A program made the translations under genes and the position numbers. Shown one piece after another: positions 28,244 through 41,602 of a stretch of DNA of 64,000 nucleotides. Within the stretch, counting starts at the first letter, position 1. Every line of letters begins with the position of its first letter. This DNA is from Methylobacterium sp. Leaf118. GTDB taxonomy: Bacteria > Pseudomonadota > Alphaproteobacteria > Rhizobiales > Beijerinckiaceae. The notes below the pieces were generated by a model. That model searched no databases, was not told the DNA's origin, and worked only from the letters and a program-made list of their open reading frames with translations. The DNA lies in contig NZ_CAKLBV010000002.1 in the NCBI RefSeq assembly GCF_920984675.1, forward strand, positions 62,001-126,000. The letters are read 5' to 3'.

Positions 28244-29440
28244 ATGAACATCCACGAATACCAAGCCAAGGCGGTCCTGAAGGAGTTCGGCCTGCCGGTC
28301 TCCCGCGGCGTGGCGATCTTCAAGCCCGAGGAGGCGGAGGCCGCGGCGAACGAACTTGGCGGCCCGGTCTGGGTGGTAAAGAGCCAGATCCATGCGGGCG
28401 GGCGCGGCAAGGGCACCTTCAAGGGCGCGCCCGAGGGCGCCAAGGGCGGCGTGCGCGTCACCAAGTCGATCGACGAGGTGAAGCAGTTCGCCTCCGAGAT
28501 GCTGGGCGAGACCCTGGTGACGATCCAGACCGGCCCGGCCGGCAAGCAGGTCAACCGCCTCTACATCGAGGAAGGCGCCTCCATCGCCGCAGAGTTCTAC
28601 CTGTCGATGCTGGTCGATCGCGAGACCGGACAGGTCGCCTTCGTGGTCTCGACCGAGGGCGGCATGGACATCGAGCAGGTCGCCCACGACACGCCCGAGA
28701 AGATCGTGACCTTCTCGGTCGATCCGGCCACCGGCATCATGCCCCATCACGGCCGCGCGGTCGCCAAGGCTCTCGGCCTCTCGGGCGCCCAGGCCAAGGA
28801 GGTCGGCGAACTGACGAGCAAGCTCTACGCGGCCTTCACGGCCAAGGACATGAGCATGCTGGAGATCAACCCGCTGGTGCTCACCGGCGACGGCCAGATC
28901 AAGTGCCTCGACGCCAAGATCTCCTTCGACTCCAACGCGCTCTACCGCCATCCCGAGATCGTCGCGCTGCGCGACGAGACCGAGGAGGATGCCAAGGAAA
29001 TCGAGGCCTCCAAGTACGACCTCGCCTATATCGCGCTCGACGGCACCATCGGCTGCATGGTCAACGGCGCCGGCCTCGCCATGGCGACCCTCGACATCAT
29101 CAAGCTCTACGGCGAGGAGCCGGCGAACTTTTTGGACGTCGGCGGCGGCGCCTCGGAAGAGAAGGTCACGGCGGCGTTCAAGATCATCACCGCCGACCCG
29201 CAGGTGAAGGGCATCCTCGTCAACATCTTCGGCGGGATCATGAAGTGCGACGTCATCGCCCGCGGCGTGATCGCGGCGGTGAAGGCGGTCGGCCTCGAAG
29301 TCCCGCTGGTCGTGCGTCTCGAAGGCACCAACGTCGAGGAGGGCAAGGCGATCATCCGGGGCTCGGGCCTCAACGTGATCCCCGCGGACGATCTCGACGA
29401 CGCCGCGCAGAAGATCGTCGCCGCGGTGAAGAAGGGCTGA
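28244..29440 (+). CDS. sucC: Succinyl-CoA synthetase beta subunit
   Basis: 398-residue ADP/GDP-forming subunit that grasps nucleotide and, with SucD, makes succinate plus NTP from succinyl-CoA. The ATP-grasp domain starts [20 protein letters not shown] and has [12 protein letters not shown]. The C-terminal CoA-ligase-like part has [20 protein letters not shown], then NFLDVGGGA and [17 protein letters not shown]. Length is standard. It lies 70 bp after mdh, and its stop is 8 bp before sucD, which indicates translational linkage of the two subunits. Confidence 0.98.
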   Translation: MNIHEYQAKAVLKEFGLPVSRGVAIFKPEEAEAAANELGGPVWVVKSQIHAGGRGKGTFKGAPEGAKGGVRVTKSIDEVKQFASEMLGETLVTIQTGPAGKQVNRLYIEEGASIAAEFYLSMLVDRETGQVAFVVSTEGGMDIEQVAHDTPEKIVTFSVDPATGIMPHHGRAVAKALGLSGAQAKEVGELTSKLYAAFTAKDMSMLEINPLVLTGDGQIKCLDAKISFDSNALYRHPEIVALRDETEEDAKEIEASKYDLAYIALDGTIGCMVNGAGLAMATLDIIKLYGEEPANFLDVGGGASEEKVTAAFKIITADPQVKGILVNIFGGIMKCDVIARGVIAAVKAVGLEVPLVVRLEGTNVEEGKAIIRGSGLNVIPADDLDDAAQKIVAAVKKG

Positions 29441-29448
29441 GCTGACCG

Positions 29449-30333
29449 ATGTCCATCCTGATCGACGCATCCACAAAAGTCATCTGCCAGGGCTTCACCG
29501 GCAAGAACGGCACCTTCCACTCCGAACAGGCCATCGCCTACGGCACCAAGATGGTCGGCGGCACCTCGCCGGGCAAAGGCGGCTCGACCCATCTCGGCCT
29601 GCCGGTGTTCGACACCGTGGCCGAGGCCCGCGAGGCCACCGGCGCCGAGGCGTCCGTCGTCTACGTTCCGCCGCCCGGCGCCGCGGACGCGATCTGCGAG
29701 GCGATCGCCGCCGAGATTCCGCTGATCGTCTGCATCACGGAGGGCATCCCGGTGCTCGACATGGTGCGGGTGAAGCGCGCGCTGGAGGGTTCCAAGTCGC
29801 GGCTCATCGGGCCGAACTGCCCCGGCGTCGTCACGGCGGGCGAGTCGAAGATCGGCATCATGCCGGCCAACATCTTCAAGCCGGGCTCGGTCGGTATCGT
29901 CTCGCGCTCCGGCACGCTGACCTACGAGGCGGTGTTCCAGACCACCGTCGAGGGTCTCGGCCAGACCACCGCGGTCGGCATCGGCGGCGATCCGGTGAAG
30001 GGCACCGAGTTCATCGCGATGCTCGAGCTGTTCCTGGCCGACGAGAAGACCCAGTCGATCGTGATGATCGGCGAGATCGGCGGCTCGGCCGAGGAAGAGG
30101 CGGCGCAGTTCCTGGCCGACGAGGCCAAGCGCGGGCGCAAGAAGCCGATGGTCGGCTTCATCGCCGGCCGCACGGCGCCTCCGGGCCGCCGCATGGGGCA
30201 CGCCGGCGCGATCATCTCCGGCGGCAAGGGCGGCGCCGAGGACAAGATCGCGGCGATGGAGGCCGCGGGCATCCGCGTCTCGCCCTCGCCGGCCCGGCTC
30301 GGCCGCACGCTGGTCGAGGTGCTGAAGGGTTGA
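29449..30333 (+). CDS. sucD: Succinyl-CoA synthetase alpha subunit
   Basis: 294-residue subunit bearing the phosphohistidine. Motifs: [20 protein letters not shown] near the N terminus (CoA-binding), [23 protein letters not shown], and the active-site histidine in [13 protein letters not shown]. Length is typical (~290). It follows sucC by 8 bp. The next gene, sucA, starts 209 bp later; this gap contains no gene and may contain an internal promoter for the 2-oxoglutarate dehydrogenase genes. Confidence 0.98.
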   Translation: MSILIDASTKVICQGFTGKNGTFHSEQAIAYGTKMVGGTSPGKGGSTHLGLPVFDTVAEAREATGAEASVVYVPPPGAADAICEAIAAEIPLIVCITEGIPVLDMVRVKRALEGSKSRLIGPNCPGVVTAGESKIGIMPANIFKPGSVGIVSRSGTLTYEAVFQTTVEGLGQTTAVGIGGDPVKGTEFIAMLELFLADEKTQSIVMIGEIGGSAEEEAAQFLADEAKRGRKKPMVGFIAGRTAPPGRRMGHAGAIISGGKGGAEDKIAAMEAAGIRVSPSPARLGRTLVEVLKG

Positions 30334-30542
30334 GTGGGTCTGTAACCAGGAGCCGCGCGGCTGTGTTGCACCGCACGCGGGCTCGGGCGACCCATATGGA
30401 ACAAGTCGGGGCGCATGCGCGGCCCGACGTTATCCGGAGGCCCGACGCGGCTCGTTAGCGCCCCGCCCGCGTCGGGCGCGCCGGATCGATTGAGGGGCGG
30501 CCCGCGGCATGCGGCACCGCTCAAGCGGCAGGACAGGCACCG

Positions 30543-33527
<2,985 letters not shown>

Positions 33528-33535
33528 AGCCCGCG

Positions 33536-33856
33536 ATGCCCTACTTCCTGCTCCGCCTGGACCCGCCTCGCCCGACCTTCCCGTCCGACGCGACGGAGGC
33601 CGAGAAGGCGCTGTTCTCGGAGCACGCGGCCTACTGGATCGCGCGGGCCGGAGAGGGGAGCGCCATCGCGGTGGGGCCGGTGTTCGAGCCCGGCGGCGGA
33701 TCGGAGCCGGGCCGGGCCTGGGGCCTCGCTCTGGTCGAGGCCGCCGACCAGGCGGAGGCGACGGCCCTCGGCGCGGCCGATCCCGTCATCACCGCGCAGG
33801 CCGGCTTCGCCTATAGGGCGGCGCCGGTCCCGTCCCTGATCCTGCGGCAGCCGTGA
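33536..33856 (+). CDS. YciI-family protein inserted between sucA and sucB
   Basis: 106-residue small ferredoxin-like-fold protein. MPYFLLRLDPPRPTF is followed by FSEHAAYWIARAGEGSAIAV, then GPVFEPGG, and later GLALVEAADQAEATALGAAD followed by PVITAQAGFAYRAAPV. This corresponds to the YCII pattern (catalytic-like His in a H-x-x-Y segment, GP, then DP-x(n)-F-x-Y). I took the ATG at 33536, 8 bp after the sucA stop, although the frame is open further upstream inside sucA. The family includes small enzymes and detoxification-like proteins; its function here is unknown. Its position suggests co-transcription with the E1 and E2 genes. Confidence 0.82.
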   Translation: MPYFLLRLDPPRPTFPSDATEAEKALFSEHAAYWIARAGEGSAIAVGPVFEPGGGSEPGRAWGLALVEAADQAEATALGAADPVITAQAGFAYRAAPVPSLILRQP

Positions 33857-33931
33857 GGACGACCTTAAGGCCCGCTTCCCCCTTTCCAAGATCCTGAAGA
33901 GGAGGCCCCCGCGAGGGGGCGCGAACAGAGC

Positions 33932-35239
33932 ATGGCAACCGACATCCTCGTCCCGACGCTCGGCGAATCCGTGAGCGAGGCCACGATCGGCCGCTGGTTC
34001 AAGAAGCCCGGCGACATGGTGGCCGCCGATGAGCCCCTGGTGGAGCTCGAGACCGACAAGGTCACCCTGGAGGTGAACGCGCCGGCTGCGGGCCAGCTCG
34101 GCGAGATCCTCGTCAAGGACGGCGAGACGGTGGAGCCCGGCGCCGTGCTCGGCTCGATCGTCGAGGGCGGCAAGGGGGTGGCCAAGCCCGAGGCCAAGCC
34201 CGAGGCCAAGTCGGAGGCCAAGTCGGAGAAGGCCGCCCCGAAGAGCGCCGAGCCGGCCGAGACCAAGGCGGAGAAGCCCGCCCAGACCTCCTCCGCTTCC
34301 TATGGCAGCCACGGCGATGCGCCGCCCGCGGCCGGCCGCAGCTCCGACGAGAGCGGCCCGGCGGTGGCCAAGCTCGCCCGGGAATCCGGCGTCGATCCGG
34401 CCTCGCTGAACGGCAGCGGCAAGGACGGCCGCGCCACCAAGGGCGACATGCTCGCCGCCATCGCCAAGGGATCCGAGAAGGGCAGCGAGAAGCAGGAGGC
34501 CAAGGCGCCGCCCCGCGCCCCGTCCGCCCCGGACGACGCCGCGCGCGAGGAGCGCGTGCGGATGACCAAGCTGCGTCAGACCATCGCCCGGCGCCTCAAG
34601 AGCGCCCAGGACAATGCGGCGATGCTGACCACGTTCAACGACGTGGACATGGGCGCGGTGATGGCGCTCCGCGCGCAGTACAAGGACATCTTCGAGAAGA
34701 AGCACGGGACGAAGCTCGGCTTCATGGGCTTCTTCACCAAGGCGGTGATCGGCGCGCTCAAGGACGTGCCGGCGGTCAATGCCGAGATCGACGGGCAGGA
34801 CCTCGTCTACAAGAACTACTACCACATCGGCATCGCGGTCGGCACCGATAAGGGCCTTGTCGTGCCGGTGGTGCGCGACGCCGACGACCTGTCGATCGCC
34901 GGGATCGAGAAGAAGATCTCCGGGTTCGGCAAGAAGGCCCGCGAGGGCAAGCTCTCCATCGACGAGATGCAGGGCGGCACCTTCACGATCACCAACGGCG
35001 GCATCTACGGCTCGCTGATGTCGACGCCGATCCTCAACGCCCCGCAATCGGGCATTCTGGGGATGCACCGCATCGAGGAGCGCCCCGTCGTGCGCGGCGG
35101 CAAGATCGAGGCGCGGCCGATGATGTATCTGGCCCTGTCCTACGATCACCGCATCGTCGACGGGAAGGAGGCCGTGACCTTCCTGGTGCGGGTCAAGGAG
35201 GCGCTGGAGGACCCGGCGCGCCTCGTCCTCGACCTCTGA
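33932..35239 (+). CDS. sucB: 2-oxoglutarate dehydrogenase E2 (dihydrolipoyl succinyltransferase)
   Basis: 435-residue core of the complex. The lipoyl domain (1-78) has the lipoyl-lysine in [12 protein letters not shown]. An Ala/Lys/Glu linker (~80-135) precedes the E3/E1-binding domain ([20 protein letters not shown], then [13 protein letters not shown]). A second linker leads to the catalytic domain (~205-435) with the acyltransferase signature [15 protein letters not shown] (HxxxD). It lies 75 bp after the YciI gene and ~105 bp before lpd. The linker contains near-repeats of KPEAK/KSEAK that are also visible in the DNA. Confidence 0.98.
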   Translation: MATDILVPTLGESVSEATIGRWFKKPGDMVAADEPLVELETDKVTLEVNAPAAGQLGEILVKDGETVEPGAVLGSIVEGGKGVAKPEAKPEAKSEAKSEKAAPKSAEPAETKAEKPAQTSSASYGSHGDAPPAAGRSSDESGPAVAKLARESGVDPASLNGSGKDGRATKGDMLAAIAKGSEKGSEKQEAKAPPRAPSAPDDAAREERVRMTKLRQTIARRLKSAQDNAAMLTTFNDVDMGAVMALRAQYKDIFEKKHGTKLGFMGFFTKAVIGALKDVPAVNAEIDGQDLVYKNYYHIGIAVGTDKGLVVPVVRDADDLSIAGIEKKISGFGKKAREGKLSIDEMQGGTFTITNGGIYGSLMSTPILNAPQSGILGMHRIEERPVVRGGKIEARPMMYLALSYDHRIVDGKEAVTFLVRVKEALEDPARLVLDL

Positions 35240-35344
35240 TCCGCCTTTCCTCGGCTGACATCGACATGCGCGGGCCGTCAGGCCCGCGCACCGGACTTCC
35301 TGCGGGCCCGGCGCGGTCCGCCCTGATCCGCGAGCCCTGAACGC

Positions 35345-36745
35345 ATGTCCTACGATCTCGTCGTCATCGGCACCGGCCCCGGGGGCTATGTCTGCGCCAT
35401 TCGGGCGGCCCAGCTCGGCCTCAGGACCGCGGTGGTGGAGAAGCGGGCGACCCATGGCGGCACCTGCCTCAATGTCGGCTGCATCCCGTCAAAGGCGCTG
35501 CTGCACGCCTCCGAGGCCTTCGAGGAGGCCAACAAGCATTTTCCGGAGCTCGGCATCGACGTCGGTACGCCGAAGCTCGATCTCAAGAAGATGCAGGCGT
35601 TCAAGCAGAGCGGCGTCGACGGCAACACCAAGGGCGTCGAGTTCCTGCTCAAGAAGAACAAGGTCGACACCTATCACGGCCGCGGCCGCATCGCCGGGGC
35701 GGGGCGGGTCGAGGTGATCTCGGACGACGGCGGCAACCAGATGCTCGAGACCAAGAGCATCGTCATCGCCACCGGCTCCGACGTGACCCGGCTGCCCGGC
35801 GTCACCATCGACGAGAAGACGGTCGTCTCCTCCACCGGGGCGCTGGAACTGGCCCAGGTGCCGAAGCGGCTCGTGGTGATCGGCGCGGGCGTGATCGGGC
35901 TGGAGCTCGGCTCGGTCTGGCGCCGGCTCGGCAGCGAGGTGACGGTGATCGAGTATCTCGACCGGGTCCTGCCGGGCATGGACGGCGAGGTCGGCAAGCA
36001 GTTCCAGCGCATCCTGGCCAAGCAGGGCATGGTCTTCAAGCTCTCGACCAAGGTGACCGGCGTCGAGACGGGCAAGAAGGGCGCGACCGTGACCGTCGAG
36101 CCGGCGCAGGGCGGCGCGGCCGAGAGGATCGAGGCAGACGTGGTGCTCGTGGCCATCGGCCGGGTGCCCTACACGGAGGGGCTGGGCCTCGAGACGGTCG
36201 GCGTCGCGACTGACGAGAAGGGCCGCATCCAGACCGACAGCCACTACGCCACCAACGTGACGGGCCTCTACGCCATCGGCGACGTGATCAGCGGGCCGAT
36301 GCTCGCCCACAAGGCGGAGGACGAGGGCGTGGCGGTGGCCGAGATCCTGGCCGGCCAGTCGGGCCACGTGAATTACGGCGTGATCCCGAACGTGGTCTAC
36401 ACCTTCCCGGAGGTCGCCTCGGTCGGGAAGACCGAGGAAGAGCTGAAGAAGGACGGCATCGCCTACAAGGCCGGCAAGTTCCCCTTCACGGCCAACGGCC
36501 GCGCCAAGGCCAACGGCACCACCGACGGCTTCGTGAAGATCCTCGCCGACGAGACGAGCGACCGGGTGCTCGGCGTGCACATCGTCGGCGCCGATGCCGG
36601 CAATCTCATCGCCGAGGTCGCGGTGGCGATGGAGTTCGCGGCCTCCGCCGAGGACATCGCCCGGACCTGTCACGCCCACCCGACGCTGACGGAAGCCGTC
36701 AAGGAAGCTGCCCTCGCCGTCGACAAGCGGGCGATCCACGTCTGA
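35345..36745 (+). CDS. lpdA: Dihydrolipoamide dehydrogenase (E3)
   Basis: 466-residue flavoprotein disulfide oxidoreductase that re-oxidises the lipoyl group and makes NADH. FAD fold: [20 protein letters not shown]. The redox-active disulfide is in [20 protein letters not shown]. The NAD fold is [22 protein letters not shown]. The C-terminal interface carries the catalytic His-Glu pair in [15 protein letters not shown]. Length is normal. It completes the 2-oxoglutarate dehydrogenase set; it may also serve other complexes in the cell. A 7-bp hairpin at 36754-36772, 9 bp after the stop, may mark the end of the transcript. Confidence 0.98.
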   Translation: MSYDLVVIGTGPGGYVCAIRAAQLGLRTAVVEKRATHGGTCLNVGCIPSKALLHASEAFEEANKHFPELGIDVGTPKLDLKKMQAFKQSGVDGNTKGVEFLLKKNKVDTYHGRGRIAGAGRVEVISDDGGNQMLETKSIVIATGSDVTRLPGVTIDEKTVVSSTGALELAQVPKRLVVIGAGVIGLELGSVWRRLGSEVTVIEYLDRVLPGMDGEVGKQFQRILAKQGMVFKLSTKVTGVETGKKGATVTVEPAQGGAAERIEADVVLVAIGRVPYTEGLGLETVGVATDEKGRIQTDSHYATNVTGLYAIGDVISGPMLAHKAEDEGVAVAEILAGQSGHVNYGVIPNVVYTFPEVASVGKTEEELKKDGIAYKAGKFPFTANGRAKANGTTDGFVKILADETSDRVLGVHIVGADAGNLIAEVAVAMEFAASAEDIARTCHAHPTLTEAVKEAALAVDKRAIHV

Positions 36746-37175
36746 GCGCCGGGTGCGACGCGTCCCGTCGCATCGGACCGGGCGGCGGGCGCCGTCGCTC
36801 GGGATTCTGCCCGGTGCGATCAGGGCCGCGTAGATCATCCTGGGCTGCCGGACCGGGCAGGGCCGCCGCGGGCGGTCGCCAGAGGCTCGCGCAACGGCCC
36901 TCATCCCCGATCGTCCCCCTCGGACAGGTTCTTCAGGATGGGGGGCCGGGAGCCATCGGCCGCCTTTTGCAAGGGAACCGCTCGGGGCGCTCGGGTCCAG
37001 GGCGATGCGCGCCGTTCGCGTTCCCCATCGCCTTGGTCCGAGACCCGGAAACCCGTTCGGGCCGATGCTCTCGGGATGGACTTGGGCGGGCGAGGGCCGC
37101 CGCCGGGGCGCTTCTCCGATGGGACGAAGCGCCCCGGCCGTCGCGGACGGGGTTCTGGGTCGGGCCTTCGCCGCC
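36746..37175. other. Non-coding region after lpdA
   Basis: 430 bp between the convergent lpdA and the lipoprotein gene. Apart from a small hairpin (TGCGACG-CGTCC-CGTCGCA, 36754-36772) there is no structure I can support. Open frames here lack initiation sites and have Arg/Gly/Pro composition typical of non-coding GC-rich DNA. Confidence 0.5.
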
Positions 37176-37556
37176 TTAGACCGGGCGCGGCAGCTTGCAG
37201 CTGTCGAGGGCCGTCAGGGCCTTGGCGGTGGCGGTGTCGTTGAAGTAGCCGGTCGTCCGGTAGGAGGCGATCTCCCCCTTGTCGAGGGAGGCGAGGGTGC
37301 GGTCGGCGTAGCAGCCGCAGGGAGCGGTCAGCGCGGCTTCCTCGACCTTCTGGAGCCGGGCCTGGACGACGGTGCAGGCGTGGCGCACGCGGCCGGTCAG
37401 GTTGCTCTTCGAGGCGCTCTTCAGCGTCGGGTCGGGGGTGTAGCCGTCGAGCGCCGCATATTGCCCGGGGCGGCCGGCGGTGTTGCAGGCGGCGAGCAGC
37501 GAGAGCAGGCCAGCCGCGAGCACGAGGCGGCCGGTGCGCGGGAGCGATGAGCGCAT
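37176..37556 (-). CDS. Small lipoprotein, function unknown
   Basis: 126 residues. A basic N terminus, a hydrophobic core and the lipobox LLAAC (cysteine near residue 23) show a lipoprotein exported and anchored in the membrane. The mature part has five further cysteines or cysteine pairs, including HACTVVQ, APCGCYADRTL and LDSCKLPRP, so disulfides are likely in the periplasm. The pattern of a short Cys-containing lipoprotein is common in methylobacteria, but I do not recognise a family. It is on the same strand as ndk, which lies upstream with its own terminator between them, so it is probably a separate transcript. Confidence 0.78.
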   Translation of the reverse strand: MRSSLPRTGRLVLAAGLLSLLAACNTAGRPGQYAALDGYTPDPTLKSASKSNLTGRVRHACTVVQARLQKVEEAALTAPCGCYADRTLASLDKGEIASYRTTGYFNDTATAKALTALDSCKLPRPV

Positions 37557-37721
37557 GAAGGGAACATCCGTGAGGTGACGGGAAATCGTCCCCTCCGGTT
37601 TCCGGCCAAGCTTGCCCGCGCCGCTAGGGCTGGGGAGTCACACCGGCGCGGAATGCGCCCGGCCCCGCGCGATTGGCGCGCGGGTGAGTCCGCCGGGCGA
37701 CGCTCGCCCGGCCAAACGCAC

Positions 37722-37743
37722 GAGGCCGGTCGGGACCGGCCTC
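37722..37743 (-). terminator. Terminator-like hairpin after ndk
   Basis: Read on the minus strand, a 9-bp perfect stem (GAGGCCGGT / ACCGGCCTC, 4-nt loop) starts 15 bp after the ndk stop and is followed by GTGCGTTTGG. A second 9-bp stem (GCCGGGCGA / TCGCCCGGC, 37692-37712) lies right behind. The T-run is minimal, so termination strength is uncertain. Confidence 0.6.
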
Positions 37744-37757
37744 GGCGAGGACGCAGC

Positions 37758-38180
<423 letters not shown>

Positions 38181-38452
38181 GGGTTCGGTCCGGATGCTGA
38201 AAGAAGGGGGATTCGCGCGACGCGCGGGGCAGCCGGCGCGGGCGGCTTATAGCGGCGCCCCCGGGAAGCCTCAACCGAGGCGAGGCGCGCGGCGGAATCC
38301 GCCTTCGCCATGGCTTTTACGCAACAGCGCCGAAAAATCGCCGGATTGCGCGGGCTTCATCGGGAATGAACGCGCCGCCCGTCCGAGCGGAGGGCGGCGG
38401 TCCCGATCTCCGTAAAGCCCCCGCCTTCGGGCACCGCCTCAGGAGCCGATCC

Positions 38453-38974
38453 ATGCGCCTCATCCTCGCTTCCGCCGCCCTCCTGGTCTCCAGCTCGGCC
38501 TTCGCCGCGCCCAAGGACCCGACCGGCACCTGGCTGACCGGCGACGGCCGCGCGAAGATCCGCGTCGAGCGCTGCGGGCCCGGCGGCACCAATGCCTGCG
38601 GCAAGGTGGTCTGGCTCAAGTCGCCGACCACCGAGGCCGGTGCCGCGCGCACCGACGTGAAGAACCCCGACCCGAAGAAGCGCGCCCGCCCGATCATCGG
38701 CATGACGCTGCTCGACAATCTCAAGCCCGATGACGCCAGCTTCGCGGGCGAGATCTACAATGCCGACGAGGGCAAGATCTATCAGGTGAACCTGGAGCGC
38801 GAGAGCGAGGGCGAACTGAACGTCCAGGGCTGCATGCTCAAGGTGCTGTGCGGCTCGCAGACCTGGACGCGCGTGCCGGACGTGAACCAGCAGGCGGCGA
38901 TCCAGCCCGAGGCCGCCAAGCCCGTGCCGAAGCCGGCGGCCAAGCCTGCCGCCGCGAAGGCTGCCGCCGAGTAA
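38453..38974 (+). CDS. DUF2147-family periplasmic protein
   Basis: 173 residues with a Sec signal peptide (MRLILASAALLVSSSAFAA, cleavage after AFA). The mature part is the DUF2147 domain: DPTGTWLTGDGRAKIRVERC and NACGKVVWLK, followed later by RPIIGMTLLDNLKPD and EIYNADEGKIYQVNL, and finally LNVQGCMLKVLCGSQTWTRV. The tail is an Ala/Pro/Lys repeat (KPVPKPAAKPAAAKAAAE). ATG 38453 has CAGGAGCCG upstream. The family is widespread in alphaproteobacteria and lacks a known activity. A strong hairpin follows at 39008-39031. Confidence 0.9.
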   Translation: MRLILASAALLVSSSAFAAPKDPTGTWLTGDGRAKIRVERCGPGGTNACGKVVWLKSPTTEAGAARTDVKNPDPKKRARPIIGMTLLDNLKPDDASFAGEIYNADEGKIYQVNLERESEGELNVQGCMLKVLCGSQTWTRVPDVNQQAAIQPEAAKPVPKPAAKPAAAKAAAE

Positions 38975-39007
38975 ACCGCTTCCTTCGCGAGCCGGCGAAA
39001 CGAAAGA

Positions 39008-39031
39008 GGGCGCATCGTCACCGATGCGCCC
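39008..39031 (+). terminator. Terminator-like hairpin after the DUF2147 gene
   Basis: Perfect 10-bp stem GGGCGCATCG / CGATGCGCCC with TCAC loop, 34 bp after the stop codon. It is followed by CTGAAGTCGTT rather than a U-tract, so it may rely on another factor. The rest of the 344-bp gap (38975-39318) up to the porin contains the expected porin promoter but nothing else I can identify. Confidence 0.6.
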
Positions 39032-39318
39032 CTGAAGTCGTTGCCCAACCTGATGGGGGTCTAGGCCACGCCTACATACGGCAGCGCTTGGCCGCCGCAA
39101 GGGCGCGCGGCGGCCCGGCCCCCACCTTTCCGGGGTTCAGGCCGCGAGGGCGCCCCAGCGGCGCGTGGTTCGCCGGCTGTCATCGTCCTGTCGGACGAAT
39201 CCGTCTTCCCTTCCGCCGTGGCGCAACGGCAACCCTCCGGGATGCTCGTCGCGGCACGGATTGCGGCGGCGGGACGATCTGATACCTCGCTTGTCGGATT
39301 AAGCGAGGATGGCCGGAC

Positions 39319-41427
39319 GTGCGGACGCAGGGCGGAATCGGACGAGGGGTCGCCCGGAGCGCGACGGTCCTCGTCGCCGTGACCCTCGGCCTCTGGGCGC
39401 GGGAGAGCGCGGCCGCCGATCCCGCGGCTCGGCCGCCGGCGGGCGTGATCGACTGGTCCGGTCCCTCCTTCGGCCTCCAGGGCAGCGCGGGGGCCTCGTT
39501 CGGCAATTACGAGATCGGTCCGACGACGATCGGCGCCCGGCGGGTCTCGGCCATCGGGACGGGCGACGCCACCGGCAGCCGCGATCTCGGCGCCGACGCC
39601 ACCACGGTGGTCGGGGGCGCCTTCGCCGGCTGGACCTGGCAGGACGGCGCCTTCGTCTACGGCCTCGAGGCCGACCTCGTCGGCGCCAATCTCAAGCGGG
39701 GCCTGCGCTCCGACGCCGCCGGCTTCGGCTACCAGGCCGTCGACCCGCCCTTCGCCCTGATCCGCGAGAAGACCGACCTGTTCGGGACCCTCCGCGGACG
39801 CCTCGGCTACGCCTTCGGCAACAGCCTGATCTACGCGAGCGCCGGGCTCGCGGGCGCCAATGGGCGGGTGCTCGCCACCTATCCGGACCCGGCGGGCGGC
39901 CCGGCCGGAACGGCCTCCCGCGATCTCGCCTATCTCGGCTTCACGCTGGGGGCGGGCGTCCAGTTCGCGGTCCATCCCCACCTCTCCCTCGGGATCGACT
40001 ACCGCTACAGCGATCTCGGCGAGAGCCGCCGCTTCGATCTTGGCATCCTGCCCGGGCCTGCGGGCGGACCGGTCTCGACCCGCACCGCCTTCGTCTCGAA
40101 CCAGATGATGGCGCGCCTGATCTGGCACCCCCAGGCGCTGGCGCTCCAGCCGGACGAGGCGGACGACGCCCCGCGGGACAGCCGCTTCTCGCTCCATGGC
40201 CAGACCACCTTCGTGAACCAGGCCGTGAGCGGGTTCCGCGCGCCCTATCGCGGGCCGCAGAGCCTCGTGCCGGACCAGGCCCAGGCCACCACCACCGCGA
40301 CGCTCTTCCTCGGCCTCAAGCTCTGGGAGGGGACCGAACTCTACTACAACCCGGAATTCAGCCAGGGCTTCGGCCTGTCGCGCACGCTGGGCGTCGCCGG
40401 CTTCGTCAACGGCGAGGCCCAGAAGGCGGGCGCGCCCTTCCCGAAGCTGCGCTCCAACCGCTACTTCGTGCGCCAGACCTTCGGCCTCGGCGGCGAGACG
40501 GAGGAAGTGCCGGACGGGCCGAACGCCATCGCCGGCACCCGCGATGTCGAGCGCATCACCGTGATCGCCGGCAAGTTCGCCCTGGGCGACTTCTTCGACG
40601 GCAACCTCTACGCCCACGACCCCCGGGTCGACTTCATGAACTGGGGCCTGTGGGCGTCGGCCGCCTGGGACTTTCCGGCGAACCTCCCCGGCTTCACCCA
40701 AGGCGTGATGGTCGAGTACAATCGGGCCGAGTTCGCGATCCGCGCCGCCTACACGCAGGTGCCGAAGGAGCCCTCGTCCGACGTGCTCGACCCGCGCGTG
40801 TTCGAGCGGGCGGGCGCCAATCTCGAGTTCGAGGGGCGCTATACGCTGCCGGTCCTCGTCCAGCCGGGCCGCCTACGGCTCGGCTTGTTCTCGAATGTCG
40901 GCAACGCCGCCGATTTCCGGCAGGTCGTGGCGCTGACGCAGGGCGGGGCCTTCGCCGACATCAACGATGCCGCCGCCGCGACCCGGGCGCCCCGGCGCAA
41001 GAGCGGCCTCTACGTCAACCTCGAACAGGCGCTCACCCCCGATCTCGGCCTGTTCGCCCGCGCCAGCGCCAATGACGGGCGCAACGAGAGCCTGTCCTTC
41101 ACCGATGTCGACGGCTCGGTCTCCGGCGGGCTCTCGCTGAAGGGCAGCGCCTGGGGCCGCCCGCAGGACACGGTCGGCCTCGGCGCCTCGCGGAACACGA
41201 TCTCCCGGGCGCACCAGGCCTATTTCGCCAATGGCGGGCTCGGCCTCCTGATCGGCGACGGGCGCCTCCGCTACGCGCCGGAGCGAGCGGTCGAGGTCTA
41301 TTACGCGATGAACCTGACCAAGGCCGTCACCGTGACCGTCGACTACCAGCACGTCGAGAACCCGGCCTACAACCGCGACCGGGGCCCGGCCGACTTTTTT
41401 GGGACGCGCCTGCATACGGATTTTTGA
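39319..41427 (+). CDS. Outer-membrane protein with OMP beta-barrel plus OprB-like carbohydrate porin domain
   Basis: 702 residues, GTG start, signal peptide ending ESAAA. Residues ~45-270 look like a small opacity/Omp25-type eight-stranded barrel: WSGPSFGLQGSAGASFGNYE, AFVYGLEADLVGANL, TLRGRLGYAFGNSLIYASAG and LSLGIDYRYSDLGE followed by aromatic strand ends. Residues ~285-702 match the carbohydrate porin OprB pattern: HGQTTFVNQ, GTELYYNPEFSQGFGLSRTL followed by GVAGFVNGEAQKAG, and ITVIAGKFALGDFFDGN. The chain ends DFFGTRLHTDF, with the C-terminal Phe required for barrel insertion. Two barrels in one polypeptide is uncommon outside Bradyrhizobium/Methylobacterium relatives. Likely role: passage of sugars or other small solutes. 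Downstream composition changes abruptly to AT-rich DNA. Confidence 0.85.
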   Translation: MRTQGGIGRGVARSATVLVAVTLGLWARESAAADPAARPPAGVIDWSGPSFGLQGSAGASFGNYEIGPTTIGARRVSAIGTGDATGSRDLGADATTVVGGAFAGWTWQDGAFVYGLEADLVGANLKRGLRSDAAGFGYQAVDPPFALIREKTDLFGTLRGRLGYAFGNSLIYASAGLAGANGRVLATYPDPAGGPAGTASRDLAYLGFTLGAGVQFAVHPHLSLGIDYRYSDLGESRRFDLGILPGPAGGPVSTRTAFVSNQMMARLIWHPQALALQPDEADDAPRDSRFSLHGQTTFVNQAVSGFRAPYRGPQSLVPDQAQATTTATLFLGLKLWEGTELYYNPEFSQGFGLSRTLGVAGFVNGEAQKAGAPFPKLRSNRYFVRQTFGLGGETEEVPDGPNAIAGTRDVERITVIAGKFALGDFFDGNLYAHDPRVDFMNWGLWASAAWDFPANLPGFTQGVMVEYNRAEFAIRAAYTQVPKEPSSDVLDPRVFERAGANLEFEGRYTLPVLVQPGRLRLGLFSNVGNAADFRQVVALTQGGAFADINDAAAATRAPRRKSGLYVNLEQALTPDLGLFARASANDGRNESLSFTDVDGSVSGGLSLKGSAWGRPQDTVGLGASRNTISRAHQAYFANGGLGLLIGDGRLRYAPERAVEVYYAMNLTKAVTVTVDYQHVENPAYNRDRGPADFFGTRLHTDF

Positions 41428-41602
41428 GCTTGGGAGCGCAGCCTAATCCGCTTGACCATGCGAGAGGCTGATTTTCAGGCTATGTAGCAAGCTTTGAGCG
41501 TCTCACAGACTTGCCGCTTGACTTTGAAATCTGCAAGCGAAAGGCTTGCCGAGATTTGGGGGCGGTCGCATAAGACTCCATTATGGGACAGCGTCCGTTG
41601 CG

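Noticed and set aside
39061..40701. Minus-strand frame opposite the two-barrel porin
   Set aside because: Arg/Gly/Ala-rich antisense frame of a well-supported porin gene.
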